A DNA stretch of 40,065 nt from a virus: positions 1 to 40,065 of IMG/VR virus record IMGVR_UViG_3300047322_000284. The stretch is one strand, 5' to 3'. Position numbers and translations under genes: made by a program. Each line of letters begins with the position of its first letter. Position 1 is the stretch's first letter. Positions 20,986 through 27,751 of the stretch are shown piece after piece. Below the pieces are notes generated by a model. That model did no database searches, had not been told where the DNA came from, and was given only the letters and a program-made list of their open reading frames with translations.

Positions 20986-21636
20986 ATGACCATCATAGCG
21001 GTTGTGATGCAGAAGGGTGGCGTCGGCAAGACAATGACCGCTACCAACGTCGCCGGTACGCTCGCCATGCAGGGCGGCTCTGTGCGCCTGTATGACGCCA
21101 ATCCGTACCAGTCCAGCGCGTACCAGTGGGGGCAGTTGCGCATCGATGCCGAAGTTCCGCAGAACCTAAGCGTCGTGCGGGTCGACCAGAATTACGGGCA
21201 CGCCGTCACTGCTGACGCGCCGAACTTCGATCACATCGTCATCGACTGCCCGCCGAACCTCGATATGGAAACACGCGTCGCGATGGCATTGGCTGACATA
21301 ATCCTGATTCCGTTGCGGATAGGCCAATTTGACGCCTGGAGCCTCGCGCAGACGGCGCACATAGTCAGGCAGAGAAGGGCGACGGTAACGGCGCCAGTGC
21401 GCGCTATCGCCTTTGTGAACGCCGTTCCGCATTACATCAGGGCGGAGCTTGACGAATCGATCGACGTTATCCGTGAAATGGGCGACTTCGAACTAGGCCC
21501 AACGATCGTCGACCGGGCGGCATACCGGAAGGGCGCGAAACTAGGGTTGTCGGTAATGGAGTTGCCGGCCGAATACCGGGACGGGAAAGCGAGTGACGAG
21601 TTCGGCACACTGATGGCGGGGGTTCTCAATGGCTAA
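20986..21636 (+). CDS. parA: ParA-family partition ATPase (small, type Ib)
   Basis: I use ATG 20986 behind AGGGGAAG; the product has 216 residues. The deviant Walker A MQKGGVGKT lies at residues 8-16, a Walker A'-like segment YDANPYQSS near 40-48, and Walker B HIVIDCPPNLDM near 80-90. There is no N-terminal DNA-binding domain, so it belongs to the small ParF/type Ib group. Such ATPases pattern on the nucleoid and segregate low-copy circles. The next gene is a ribbon-helix-helix candidate, as in ParF-ParG pairs, so segregation of a plasmid-form prophage is likely. Confidence 0.9.
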   Translation: MTIIAVVMQKGGVGKTMTATNVAGTLAMQGGSVRLYDANPYQSSAYQWGQLRIDAEVPQNLSVVRVDQNYGHAVTADAPNFDHIVIDCPPNLDMETRVAMALADIILIPLRIGQFDAWSLAQTAHIVRQRRATVTAPVRAIAFVNAVPHYIRAELDESIDVIREMGDFELGPTIVDRAAYRKGAKLGLSVMELPAEYRDGKASDEFGTLMAGVLNG

Positions 21637-21877
21637 TCCTCCCCTGAACCGAAGCGCCGTCGACGCCTTCATCGGCCAGCAGCCAGCAAAGCCAGAGAAC
21701 GAGGCGCAGCCGACATTCCGCGAGCGGGACTCGACGCAGCGGATGGCGGTGAATATGCCGAAAAGCTTGTATGAGGAATTGCGCGCGTTTATGAAGCTGA
21801 CGGATACGCCAATGTCTGACCTGCTTGTCGAAGGGGCGCGACGCGAGCTGGCGAGGCGGAAGCAGGGCGGGATATGA
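21629..21877 (+). CDS. Ribbon-helix-helix partition partner (ParG-like)
   Basis: The start overlaps the parA end by 8 bp. The 82 residues have a disordered N-terminal half (NRSAVDAFIGQQPAKPENEA) followed by a ribbon-helix-helix core (RMAVNMPKSLYEELRAFMKL, then MSDLLVEGARRELARRK). ParG-like proteins use the flexible tail to stimulate the ParA ATPase and the RHH core to bind centromere repeats. Assignment is by architecture and linkage; it should bind the palindromic array at 20891-20918. Confidence 0.78.
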   Translation: MANPPLNRSAVDAFIGQQPAKPENEAQPTFRERDSTQRMAVNMPKSLYEELRAFMKLTDTPMSDLLVEGARRELARRKQGGI

Positions 21878-22437
21878 ATCAGGGCCAACTTTGGGACGAG
21901 TTGGACGCCGATACGATATGGGTCCACGTTCTGAGAAGCACGCCGCTTGATGCGATGGGGATAAACGCTATCGCGGTATATGTCATGCTCAAGACCTATA
22001 CGGATTTGAACAACGGAACGGCGTTCCCTGGCGTCGACACGCTGGCCGAACGCCTCAAGACTTCTCGCGATACTGTCGAACGCGCGCTGCGCCGCTTGAG
22101 GGAGCTTAAATTGCTCGATTGGGACAAAGACCCGGAGAACCGCAAGCGGAACCGTTACCGGTTTACTGAGCAGCTTCCGCTGGTGACTAAGAGCGATCGG
22201 ACGCCTGCTGGAACCGCATCGGTTCCGTATGTTCCGACTGGCTTACAAGACTTCCTTAACGAACTGAAGGAATTCGCTAAGAACGGCACGCCGACTGGTC
22301 CGCAGATCGTTATCAACCTGTCGTTGCAAATTGGCGACAACAATGTTCAGAATGTTCAGAACGTTGTGGTCGAGGGATCGTCTGTATCGCAAGATGCGAT
22401 TGCAGAAATCAAGCGAAAGCTTGCCCCTAAATCTTAG
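21874..22437 (+). CDS. Winged-helix Rep-like plasmid initiator candidate
   Basis: The start overlaps the partner gene by ATGA, so parA, the RHH gene and this gene form one operon. The 187 residues contain a winged helix (INAIAVYVMLKTYTDLNNGT, GVDTLAERLKTSRDTVERAL, RRLRELKLLDW) of the HTH_36 type common in plasmid and phage initiators. A Val/Asn-rich C-terminal part (GDNNVQNVQNVVVEG) and a basic end follow. Iterons and DnaA boxes follow 22 bp after the stop, where a Rep protein would bind. Confidence 0.65.
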   Translation: MNQGQLWDELDADTIWVHVLRSTPLDAMGINAIAVYVMLKTYTDLNNGTAFPGVDTLAERLKTSRDTVERALRRLRELKLLDWDKDPENRKRNRYRFTEQLPLVTKSDRTPAGTASVPYVPTGLQDFLNELKEFAKNGTPTGPQIVINLSLQIGDNNVQNVQNVVVEGSSVSQDAIAEIKRKLAPKS

Positions 22438-22459
22438 AGAAATCTTACTTCTTATTAGT

Positions 22460-22560
22460 GCCGCACCCGTGCGGTATATCCGGCGAAATGTGCCGCACCC
22501 GTGCGGTATGTGGCCGCCGATATGCCGCACCACAGCGGTATGTGGATAACCTTATCCACA
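22460..22560. other. Candidate plasmid replication origin: three iterons and two DnaA boxes
   Basis: GCCGCACCCGTGCGGTAT at 22460-22477 and 22492-22509, and GCCGCACCACAGCGGTAT at 22524-22541, start exactly 32 bp apart (three helical turns). They are followed by two inverted DnaA boxes, TGTGGATAA (22541-22549) and TTATCCACA (22552-22560). An AT-rich stretch with repeated ATAA(A)CCTTAT runs to about 22610. The set is that of an iteron-regulated plasmid origin directly downstream of its Rep-like gene. Confidence 0.8.
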
Positions 22561-22595
22561 AGTGATAAACCTTATTATGTCAATTATCGTAAACA

Positions 22596-23657
22596 ATGAC
22601 AAGAAACAATAACCTTGACGGCCTGCGCGGGCTGGCCGCCCTTTCTGTCGTCCTCGGCCATTGCGCGACCTATTACGGTGGCGTTCCGATCTACTTGAAG
22701 GAAGCTGCCGACTTTCACAAGATGACAGGCCCGGAGATCTTCATTCGGCTTTGGCATACGGTATTTAATGCTGACGCGGCCGTAATGCTGTTCTTCGTGC
22801 TTAGCGGGTATGTGCTTGGCAAGTCGATGCTAAGGCGGTCAGAAGGGCCAATACAGGCGTTCTTGCCGTTCGTTTTCCGTCGAGCGACGCGCCTTTACCC
22901 TGTCGCCATCGCTGCCGCTGCGCTGCTTTGGGTGGCGCTGCCGCGCGTTACGCTGCCCGAGGCCATCTCTGCGGCCACGCTGATGGATCGTTCTGTTAAT
23001 GGCGTGATCTGGAGCCTACAGGTCGAGCTGGTCGGGTCGCTCGTGATCTATGCGCTGTGGGCGACGCGTAGCCGGATGCTGGTGAGCTCACTTGTGATTG
23101 GCTTCGCGTATCTGTATTACGCTGTGCCCGCCTGGGTTCATCCGATGACGTTTGGCCTTTTCGAAAGCATGTTTCTGATGTTTCAGGCTGCGTTCGTTTG
23201 CGGGTATGCCATCGCCTCTGGCGTCGCGCGCATCCCGAGATCGAAATTGCTGCTGCTGGCCGGAGTAGTCGCCTATCTTGGCTCGGATCTGTTTCTTGGC
23301 CGCGAATGGGGAAGCCGCTTTATGGAGATCGCAGGCGCAACAGTGATCGTCGGCTACTTTGCAAATGCGCCGATCGCGGCACTCGACAGCCGACCGGTTC
23401 AATTCCTGGGAGCGGTCAGTTACCCAATGTACATCGTTCAAATTGTGATGGTCGCCTACGGCGCGAAGTTCGTCGAGTTCGTCGCACAGAAGGCCAACCC
23501 GTTGCCGAAAGTGCTGCTGCTCGCCGCGGCCGTCGTTCCGCTCTCCCTTGTTATGGGCTGGCTTATGACGGTCACGGTCGAGCGGCCGGCAATGAGGTTG
23601 CCAGCGCTGCTGTCTTCGAAAAGGAGCGCGCCGGCATCGATTACGGAAGTTGCGTAA
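22596..23657 (+). CDS. Membrane acyltransferase (acyltransferase 3 / OafA-like)
   Basis: The 353-residue protein has the family opening NNLDGLRGLAALSVVLGH (residues 4-22), a further family motif FFVLSGYVLGKSML near 68 and FRRATRLYPVAIAA near 90. About ten hydrophobic segments follow. These enzymes acetylate or acylate surface polysaccharides at the inner membrane. In a temperate phage this alters O-antigen, blocks receptor use by related phages and changes the host surface. It lies behind the origin, has its own strand relative to the late block, and converges with the fibre-like gene by 17 bp. Confidence 0.88.
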   Translation: MTRNNNLDGLRGLAALSVVLGHCATYYGGVPIYLKEAADFHKMTGPEIFIRLWHTVFNADAAVMLFFVLSGYVLGKSMLRRSEGPIQAFLPFVFRRATRLYPVAIAAAALLWVALPRVTLPEAISAATLMDRSVNGVIWSLQVELVGSLVIYALWATRSRMLVSSLVIGFAYLYYAVPAWVHPMTFGLFESMFLMFQAAFVCGYAIASGVARIPRSKLLLLAGVVAYLGSDLFLGREWGSRFMEIAGATVIVGYFANAPIAALDSRPVQFLGAVSYPMYIVQIVMVAYGAKFVEFVAQKANPLPKVLLLAAAVVPLSLVMGWLMTVTVERPAMRLPALLSSKRSAPASITEVA

Positions 23658-24486
23658 TCATGAGGTAGTTAGATGCGGCGGTCGTGGTAAGCGTAAGCGC
23701 CGCACCGCTCGTCTGTGCGAGAACGACCGTGATCGTATCGCCCGCCGCGCAGTTCACGACCGCATTAATCGGGTGCGTGTAGTAGGGCTGCGATGCCGCG
23801 GCCGAAGGGAACACTACCGCGCTCTGATAGATGATCGCGCCATTGCGCCAGATTTGCGCATTGATGATGCCGCCAGACGGGAAGGTTGAAGTCGCGAACT
23901 GAAACTGCGCATTCACCAGGTATTGCGCTGCAGTCGGAGCCGTAAAGACCCCCGTCGACGGGACGAACGCAGATCCCTGATTCAACTGCGCCGTCCAGCC
24001 GGTTACGGTCACGGTCGTATTGTTCGCAACGCTTCCGCCCGCAGTATTCACCGCGATAACCTTGGCCGATCCGGTCGCCTTGAGTACCGGCGCGGTAACG
24101 GTGCCGGTGAATGTGGGCGACGCGACAGGCGCGGCACCGAGGTTCGTCAGCGCAGCCGATGCCGTCGTTGCGTTCGTGCCGCCGCTATTGATTGGGATCA
24201 CGCTCGTCAGCGAATACACGCCAGAGCTGACGCGCCCTACATAGCCAGTCGACGCCCCCGAGAACCCGTAGAGGTTGTCCAGCCCGACGCCGCCCGCTGC
24301 CGAGCCAGTACCACCGCCCGCGACGCCGACAACGCCCCACGCAGGCGCAGACGATGCGCCAGCCGAGATAATGGCCTGACCTGCAGCCGATCCGGTCGGA
24401 TTGAGCAATTGCACAGGAGCCAGGGTAGCAGCACCAGCGAAAGCAGCGCAAAGAGCCAGCGCGAGGCCGGCGAAAAGTCGTTTCAT
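23641..24486 (-). CDS. Exported fibre-like protein with C1q/TNF-like C-terminal domain
   Basis: The 281 residues begin with a classical signal peptide (MKRLFAGLALALCAAFAGA, cleavage near ALA/AGA). Repeats typical of phage fibres follow (VAGGGTGSAAGGVGLDNLYG and NSGGTNATTASAALTNLGA). The C-terminal half (about 140-281) is a beta-sandwich with jelly-roll/C1q-like features (GVFTAPTAAQYLVNAQFQF, AGDTITVVLAQTSGAALTL). It is the last gene of the leftward late block, after the lysis cassette. A signal peptide is unusual for a virion fibre, so the protein may act in the periplasm or at the host surface. Confidence 0.72.
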   Translation of the reverse strand: MKRLFAGLALALCAAFAGAATLAPVQLLNPTGSAAGQAIISAGASSAPAWGVVGVAGGGTGSAAGGVGLDNLYGFSGASTGYVGRVSSGVYSLTSVIPINSGGTNATTASAALTNLGAAPVASPTFTGTVTAPVLKATGSAKVIAVNTAGGSVANNTTVTVTGWTAQLNQGSAFVPSTGVFTAPTAAQYLVNAQFQFATSTFPSGGIINAQIWRNGAIIYQSAVVFPSAAASQPYYTHPINAVVNCAAGDTITVVLAQTSGAALTLTTTAASNYLMITQLP

Positions 24487-24509
24487 GGTTTTGCCTTGTA
24501 GAGAAAAAG

Positions 24510-25052
24510 TTAGCCGCGGTTGTCGGTGTTGATACGGGGATCAGCCTGTGCTTTCCCGCGAAAGAACGATGCAACCCCGAGAACGGCGCCGATCGTCAAT
24601 GTGAGATCCGCTGACAGGGGAACCGGTTGAACGTGAAAGAGCGGCAGAATGAACATCGACATGACGTAGAGGCCGAACACGAAGCCGATGAATGGCCGCC
24701 ATGTGTATGTGGGCCAATGGTCCGCCTTCGCCTCAGATTGCATCGTCACGTTGACATCGCCGACCGCATCAGATGCCGCCTTAATGCTCGCCTGATCGGT
24801 CGCAGCGGCAATCTGCGCCATCTGCACCTTGAAGTCGTTATCCGCCTTCTGAAGCGCTGCGATCGCGTCGGGAGACAGCCCGGCTTGAATCGCCTGCGTA
24901 ACCTGGTCCGTCGTGCCTTGATCGTGGCCAAGTACTGCGCCGCTCACTGCACGCAGCGCAGCGCCTGCCACCATGCCAGCAGGACCGCCGACGACAGAAA
25001 GAGCCGTCGCCAAGGTCGGCGCGACGCCGCCAAGTATCGATTTCCAGTCCAT
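24510..25052 (-). CDS. Phage holin, 3TM type
   Basis: I use ATG 25052, which overlaps the lysozyme stop (TGATG); the longer frame enters the lysozyme gene. The 180 residues have a hydrophobic N-terminal region (APTLATALSVVGGPAGMVAG), a long helical middle, and two membrane spans ending the typical WRPFIGFVFGLYVMSMFILP and LTLTIGAVLGVASFF. The WRPF-plus-two-span pattern matches GTA/3TM-type holins. It opens the inner membrane for the lysozyme encoded just before it. Confidence 0.82.
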   Translation of the reverse strand: MDWKSILGGVAPTLATALSVVGGPAGMVAGAALRAVSGAVLGHDQGTTDQVTQAIQAGLSPDAIAALQKADNDFKVQMAQIAAATDQASIKAASDAVGDVNVTMQSEAKADHWPTYTWRPFIGFVFGLYVMSMFILPLFHVQPVPLSADLTLTIGAVLGVASFFRGKAQADPRINTDNRG

Positions 25053-25504
25053 CACACCCCCTTGCGCATCATGTCGGCTAGGCGCTGCGCCCTGCCCTTG
25101 ACCTGGGTCGCCCATGCCGACGCGAGCATGCCGTCCGCCGCTTGGTTGTATTTGCCCTGCCGCATAAATACGAGCGTATTCTTGAAGCCGAGTAGCTTCG
25201 TGATTCCGAGGTTGAACGCCATGTTTGCGATAACGCGCTGGCGAACGTCGTTCAGATCCGTCCACCAAGGTAGGTTGCGGTCGAGATCGTGGAACACGTC
25301 TTCGAGGTCGTCATCGAGCAGCGAATTCACCTGCGTGTCGTTGAGCGGATATTTCCACCCGGCAGGCAGCGGCTTCCCGTTCAGGTTATGCCCGACGCCC
25401 ACCGTGGGAATGCCCTTCGTGTCGTTGTACGGCGAATAACGAACGCCCTCGTCGCGCCGCAGCTCTGCGATCAGCTTTTGAAGGTTCTCGTTATTCATCG
25501 ACAT
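25052..25504 (-). CDS. T4-type endolysin (lysozyme, GH24)
   Basis: Start ATG 25504 gives 150 residues; ATG 25510 and 25498 are in frame, but 25504 has the best spacing to AAAGGGG. The GH24 catalytic triad is in perfect spacing: E19 in RRDEG, D28 in YNDTKG and T34 in GIPTVGVGH, matching E11-D20-T26 of T4 lysozyme. It cleaves peptidoglycan. There is no signal or SAR segment, so export depends on the holin. It overlaps the small membrane gene upstream by 14 bp. Confidence 0.93.
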   Translation of the reverse strand: MSMNNENLQKLIAELRRDEGVRYSPYNDTKGIPTVGVGHNLNGKPLPAGWKYPLNDTQVNSLLDDDLEDVFHDLDRNLPWWTDLNDVRQRVIANMAFNLGITKLLGFKNTLVFMRQGKYNQAADGMLASAWATQVKGRAQRLADMMRKGV

Positions 25505-25682
25505 TCGCATCCCCTTTGCGCAGGCGCTTGATCGACGAGTAAATCTGTAGTGCCGTGTAGATAACTGACAATGCGAGCAACACGCGCGGGAAGTTCGCGT
25601 CACTCCACGCGAGCGCCGTTGCGTACCAAGGAGGCGCGACTTGTGCGACCGTTTGCGCAACGGCCGAAGCGGTTTCTTTCAT
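25491..25682 (-). CDS. Small membrane protein of the lysis cassette, 63 aa
   Basis: MKETASAVAQTVAQVAPPWY is followed by one transmembrane helix (FPRVLLALSVIYTALQIYSS) and a basic cytoplasmic end (IKRLRKGDANVDE). This topology matches class II/III phage holins or holin inhibitors. It lies directly upstream of the endolysin and overlaps it. With a 3TM holin on the other side, the cassette has two candidate holins; one may be an antiholin. Confidence 0.72.
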   Translation of the reverse strand: MKETASAVAQTVAQVAPPWYATALAWSDANFPRVLLALSVIYTALQIYSSIKRLRKGDANVDE

Positions 25683-25695
25683 GGGATCGGAAATT

Positions 25696-25716
25696 AAAAA
25701 GCCGCCCGGAGGCGGC
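25696..25716 (-). terminator. Leftward terminator ahead of the lysis cassette
   Basis: GCCGCC (25701-25706) and GGCGGC (25711-25716) pair around CGGA, and on the minus strand the stem is followed by five T (25700-25696). It separates the tail-fibre transcript from the lysis genes. Confidence 0.8.
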
Positions 25717-25739
25717 TGTTGGCGGTAAGCGAAAGATCT

Positions 25740-25895
25740 CTACACTTCGCCTTGAGTTTGGTTCGAAAGACGAGCGTCTTTCTCTTTCGCCTCTTTCCGT
25801 AGATCAAGGACAGTCAGCTTCAATTGCGCGTTTTCGATCTGCATTTGCAGAAAAGCGCGCTGCGTATTTTCAAGTTGCTTTTCAAGATCAGACAT
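25740..25895 (-). CDS. Coiled-coil peptide, 51 aa
   Basis: ATG 25895 overlaps the tail-fibre stop by 8 bp; the longer frame lies inside the fibre gene and is not used. The peptide (MSDLEKQLENTQRAFLQMQI) is a continuous heptad-type coiled coil with a charged tail. It may be a fibre assembly helper or a lysis accessory. No spanin-like signal is present. Confidence 0.6.
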   Translation of the reverse strand: MSDLEKQLENTQRAFLQMQIENAQLKLTVLDLRKEAKEKDARLSNQTQGEV

Positions 25896-27531
25896 TCTGG
25901 AATGGCACCTTATAAAGAGTCCCGTTGACGTAGACGCCGAGATAGCCAACGACGCCGCCCGCAGTCGCGTAAGTCGTATGCCCGACCACTTCGAGCGCGG
26001 GAGCCGAAAGGCTGATCGACTGATGCCCGGAAACGTAGGAGATGCCCTGCGCGTTTCCTGCGCCGTTAAGCTGGATAGGCTGATTCGGCGCCATCGCAAT
26101 GCCAACCGAATACCCGGAACCGATGTTGAGGCCGACGTTACCCGCCGATGCTCCACCGGCAAGGTTGATGCCGTAGGCAACCGAGCTTCCGCTAATGTGG
26201 ATACCCTGCGCGTGATTCGATTGGATCTCAATGCCGATGCCCTGCGTCACATGCAGAGAATTGGTACGCATAATCAGGCCGTAGATCCAGTCGCCGGACG
26301 TGTAGTTGCCCGTTACGCCGTTGATCCCGCCCGCGGCATAGAGCGCGAAGCCTTCTGTACAGTCGCCGCCGCCCCATGCAACAGCGCTGTATCCAGTCTT
26401 GCGGACCTGAGCGCTATCCACGCCGGTATATTTCGTCCACGTCTTTATGTCAGACTCGAAGCCGATCAGCGCGTTATCGCCTGTCGTTTTCGTGCCGTCT
26501 GCCGAGATATTGCCGATCTCCGAGTTGTAGCCTTCAGCGAAGCCGGAAAAATTGCCGTTAGTGTTGACCTGCGTGTACGTACCGACATGCGTCTGAGCAA
26601 GACTAGTCCCGCCGTGAACGTTGATAACAGACAGAAGCCCGATCTCTTGCCCGATGGCCGTCGCCGCTACTTCGGTTTGTGCCGAGATATTGGCGTGCTG
26701 CGCGGTGTCGAGCGTGCTATTGACATACCGCAAGCTATGGAACGTGTTTCCGCCTGCGGCCGATGACGCGGGTTGGTTGTCGTAGAGTCCAAGCGAGTTC
26801 GTGTAAAGCGGCGCCCCACTGACCTTCCACGAGCCGCCAGCCGGGACGATTACCGGCCCCTGTTGCGATGCGCACGCCGCGGCGAACGCAGCAGTATTGT
26901 CGACCGCAGAACCGCTTACGCCGCCGAAGTCAGTAACGCTTACGAGATCGCGGACACGGTTGCTGACTTTGGACCCCGACGCGATCGTGCTATCTGAAAC
27001 AGACCCGGCGCCAGGCGTGCCGGCTGCGATCGTCGTCCCAATCTTCACGTTGACGGCCTGCACACCAACCGGAATGGGCGCCGTGAAAGTGAGCGTCGTT
27101 CCGTTTATCGTGTACTGGTCGTCAGACTGAAACGCCGAGTCGAAGAACACCCATGCATTCGTCGACGTGCCGGGGTTAGCAGGCAGCGTCAACGTCGTCG
27201 TCGTGCCGGCCGTAAAGTCGACGCCCGCGACATACCGGGCATCGGTGACGGTCCCGACTAGCGCGGAAGTAGGGTCTTCCGTTACCTGGTCCCAAATCGT
27301 AACGCCGTTGCAGTCTTTGACGATCTGCCGGTAGACGCCAGAACCCCAAATAAGCGCCTGTCCGCGGCTGTCGAGCGAAACGGGGTTCGTATTCGGGATC
27401 GTGCCCGCCGCATCCTGATACGTGGCCTTTGGATTTAGCGTACCAGGAGCGTAGAATCCGACTGTACCATTTGCAAGCGGCGCACCGTTTTGGTCGATGA
27501 ACTGCTGCTTTGCATTGGGTATAAGCTGCAT
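25888..27531 (-). CDS. Tail fibre / tailspike-like protein
   Basis: Start ATG 27531 (MQLIPNAKQQFIDQNGAPLA) gives 547 residues; the few codons upstream run into a terminator. The N-terminal 90 residues are the head-binding fold of podovirus tailspikes (GTVGFYAPGTLNPKATYQDA, SRGQALIWGSGVYRQIVKD). A beta module (DFTAGTTTTLTLPANPG, ending PIPVGVQAVNVKIG) lies near residues 104-172. Then comes a pectate-lyase-like beginning (VSVTDFGGVSGSAVDNTAAF) and a long Gly-rich beta region ending in a short C-terminal knob. It recognises the host surface. Confidence 0.85.
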   Translation of the reverse strand: MQLIPNAKQQFIDQNGAPLANGTVGFYAPGTLNPKATYQDAAGTIPNTNPVSLDSRGQALIWGSGVYRQIVKDCNGVTIWDQVTEDPTSALVGTVTDARYVAGVDFTAGTTTTLTLPANPGTSTNAWVFFDSAFQSDDQYTINGTTLTFTAPIPVGVQAVNVKIGTTIAAGTPGAGSVSDSTIASGSKVSNRVRDLVSVTDFGGVSGSAVDNTAAFAAACASQQGPVIVPAGGSWKVSGAPLYTNSLGLYDNQPASSAAGGNTFHSLRYVNSTLDTAQHANISAQTEVAATAIGQEIGLLSVINVHGGTSLAQTHVGTYTQVNTNGNFSGFAEGYNSEIGNISADGTKTTGDNALIGFESDIKTWTKYTGVDSAQVRKTGYSAVAWGGGDCTEGFALYAAGGINGVTGNYTSGDWIYGLIMRTNSLHVTQGIGIEIQSNHAQGIHISGSSVAYGINLAGGASAGNVGLNIGSGYSVGIAMAPNQPIQLNGAGNAQGISYVSGHQSISLSAPALEVVGHTTYATAGGVVGYLGVYVNGTLYKVPFQNV

Positions 27532-27543
27532 GCGTGCCTCAAT

Positions 27544-27567
27544 AAAAAAACCCCGCACTACGCGGGG
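27544..27567 (-). terminator. Leftward terminator between ejection genes and tail fibre
   Basis: CCCCGC (27551-27556) and GCGGGG (27562-27567) pair around five bases, and on the minus strand seven T follow (27550-27544). It lies just ahead of the tail-fibre start. Confidence 0.85.
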
Positions 27568-27580
27568 TCGAGGGGAAAAA

Positions 27581-27751
27581 ATGAAACCGATGAAATGGCT
27601 ATTGAAGGTCGCGGCGCTTGCGCTTGTTATCGTCTCGCAAGCATGGATTCCGCTGATGATCTATGCGGCCGTGACTGACGACAACGAAAGCGGGTGGGTT
27701 TGGGATTGGCTTTACAGCGTCATCGAACCTATTGACCGCGCCTTGAGTTAG
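27581..27751 (+). CDS. 56-residue membrane protein on the opposite strand (moron candidate)
   Basis: ATG 27581 follows GAGGGGAA, a strong ribosome-binding site. The product has one long hydrophobic segment (KWLLKVAALALVIVSQAWIP, then MIYAAV) and a short acidic/aromatic tail (DDNESGWVWDWLYSVIEPID). It is the only rightward gene inside the leftward late block and overlaps the end of the ejection-protein gene by 23 bp. Small single-gene insertions facing the wrong way in a late operon are typical morons, often superinfection-exclusion proteins. No promoter is certain. Confidence 0.6.
   Translation: MKPMKWLLKVAALALVIVSQAWIPLMIYAAVTDDNESGWVWDWLYSVIEPIDRALS

Noticed and set aside
24627-25439. 270-residue rightward frame opposite holin and lysozyme
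   Set aside because: The lysozyme catalytic triad and the 3TM holin pattern on the minus strand are clear.
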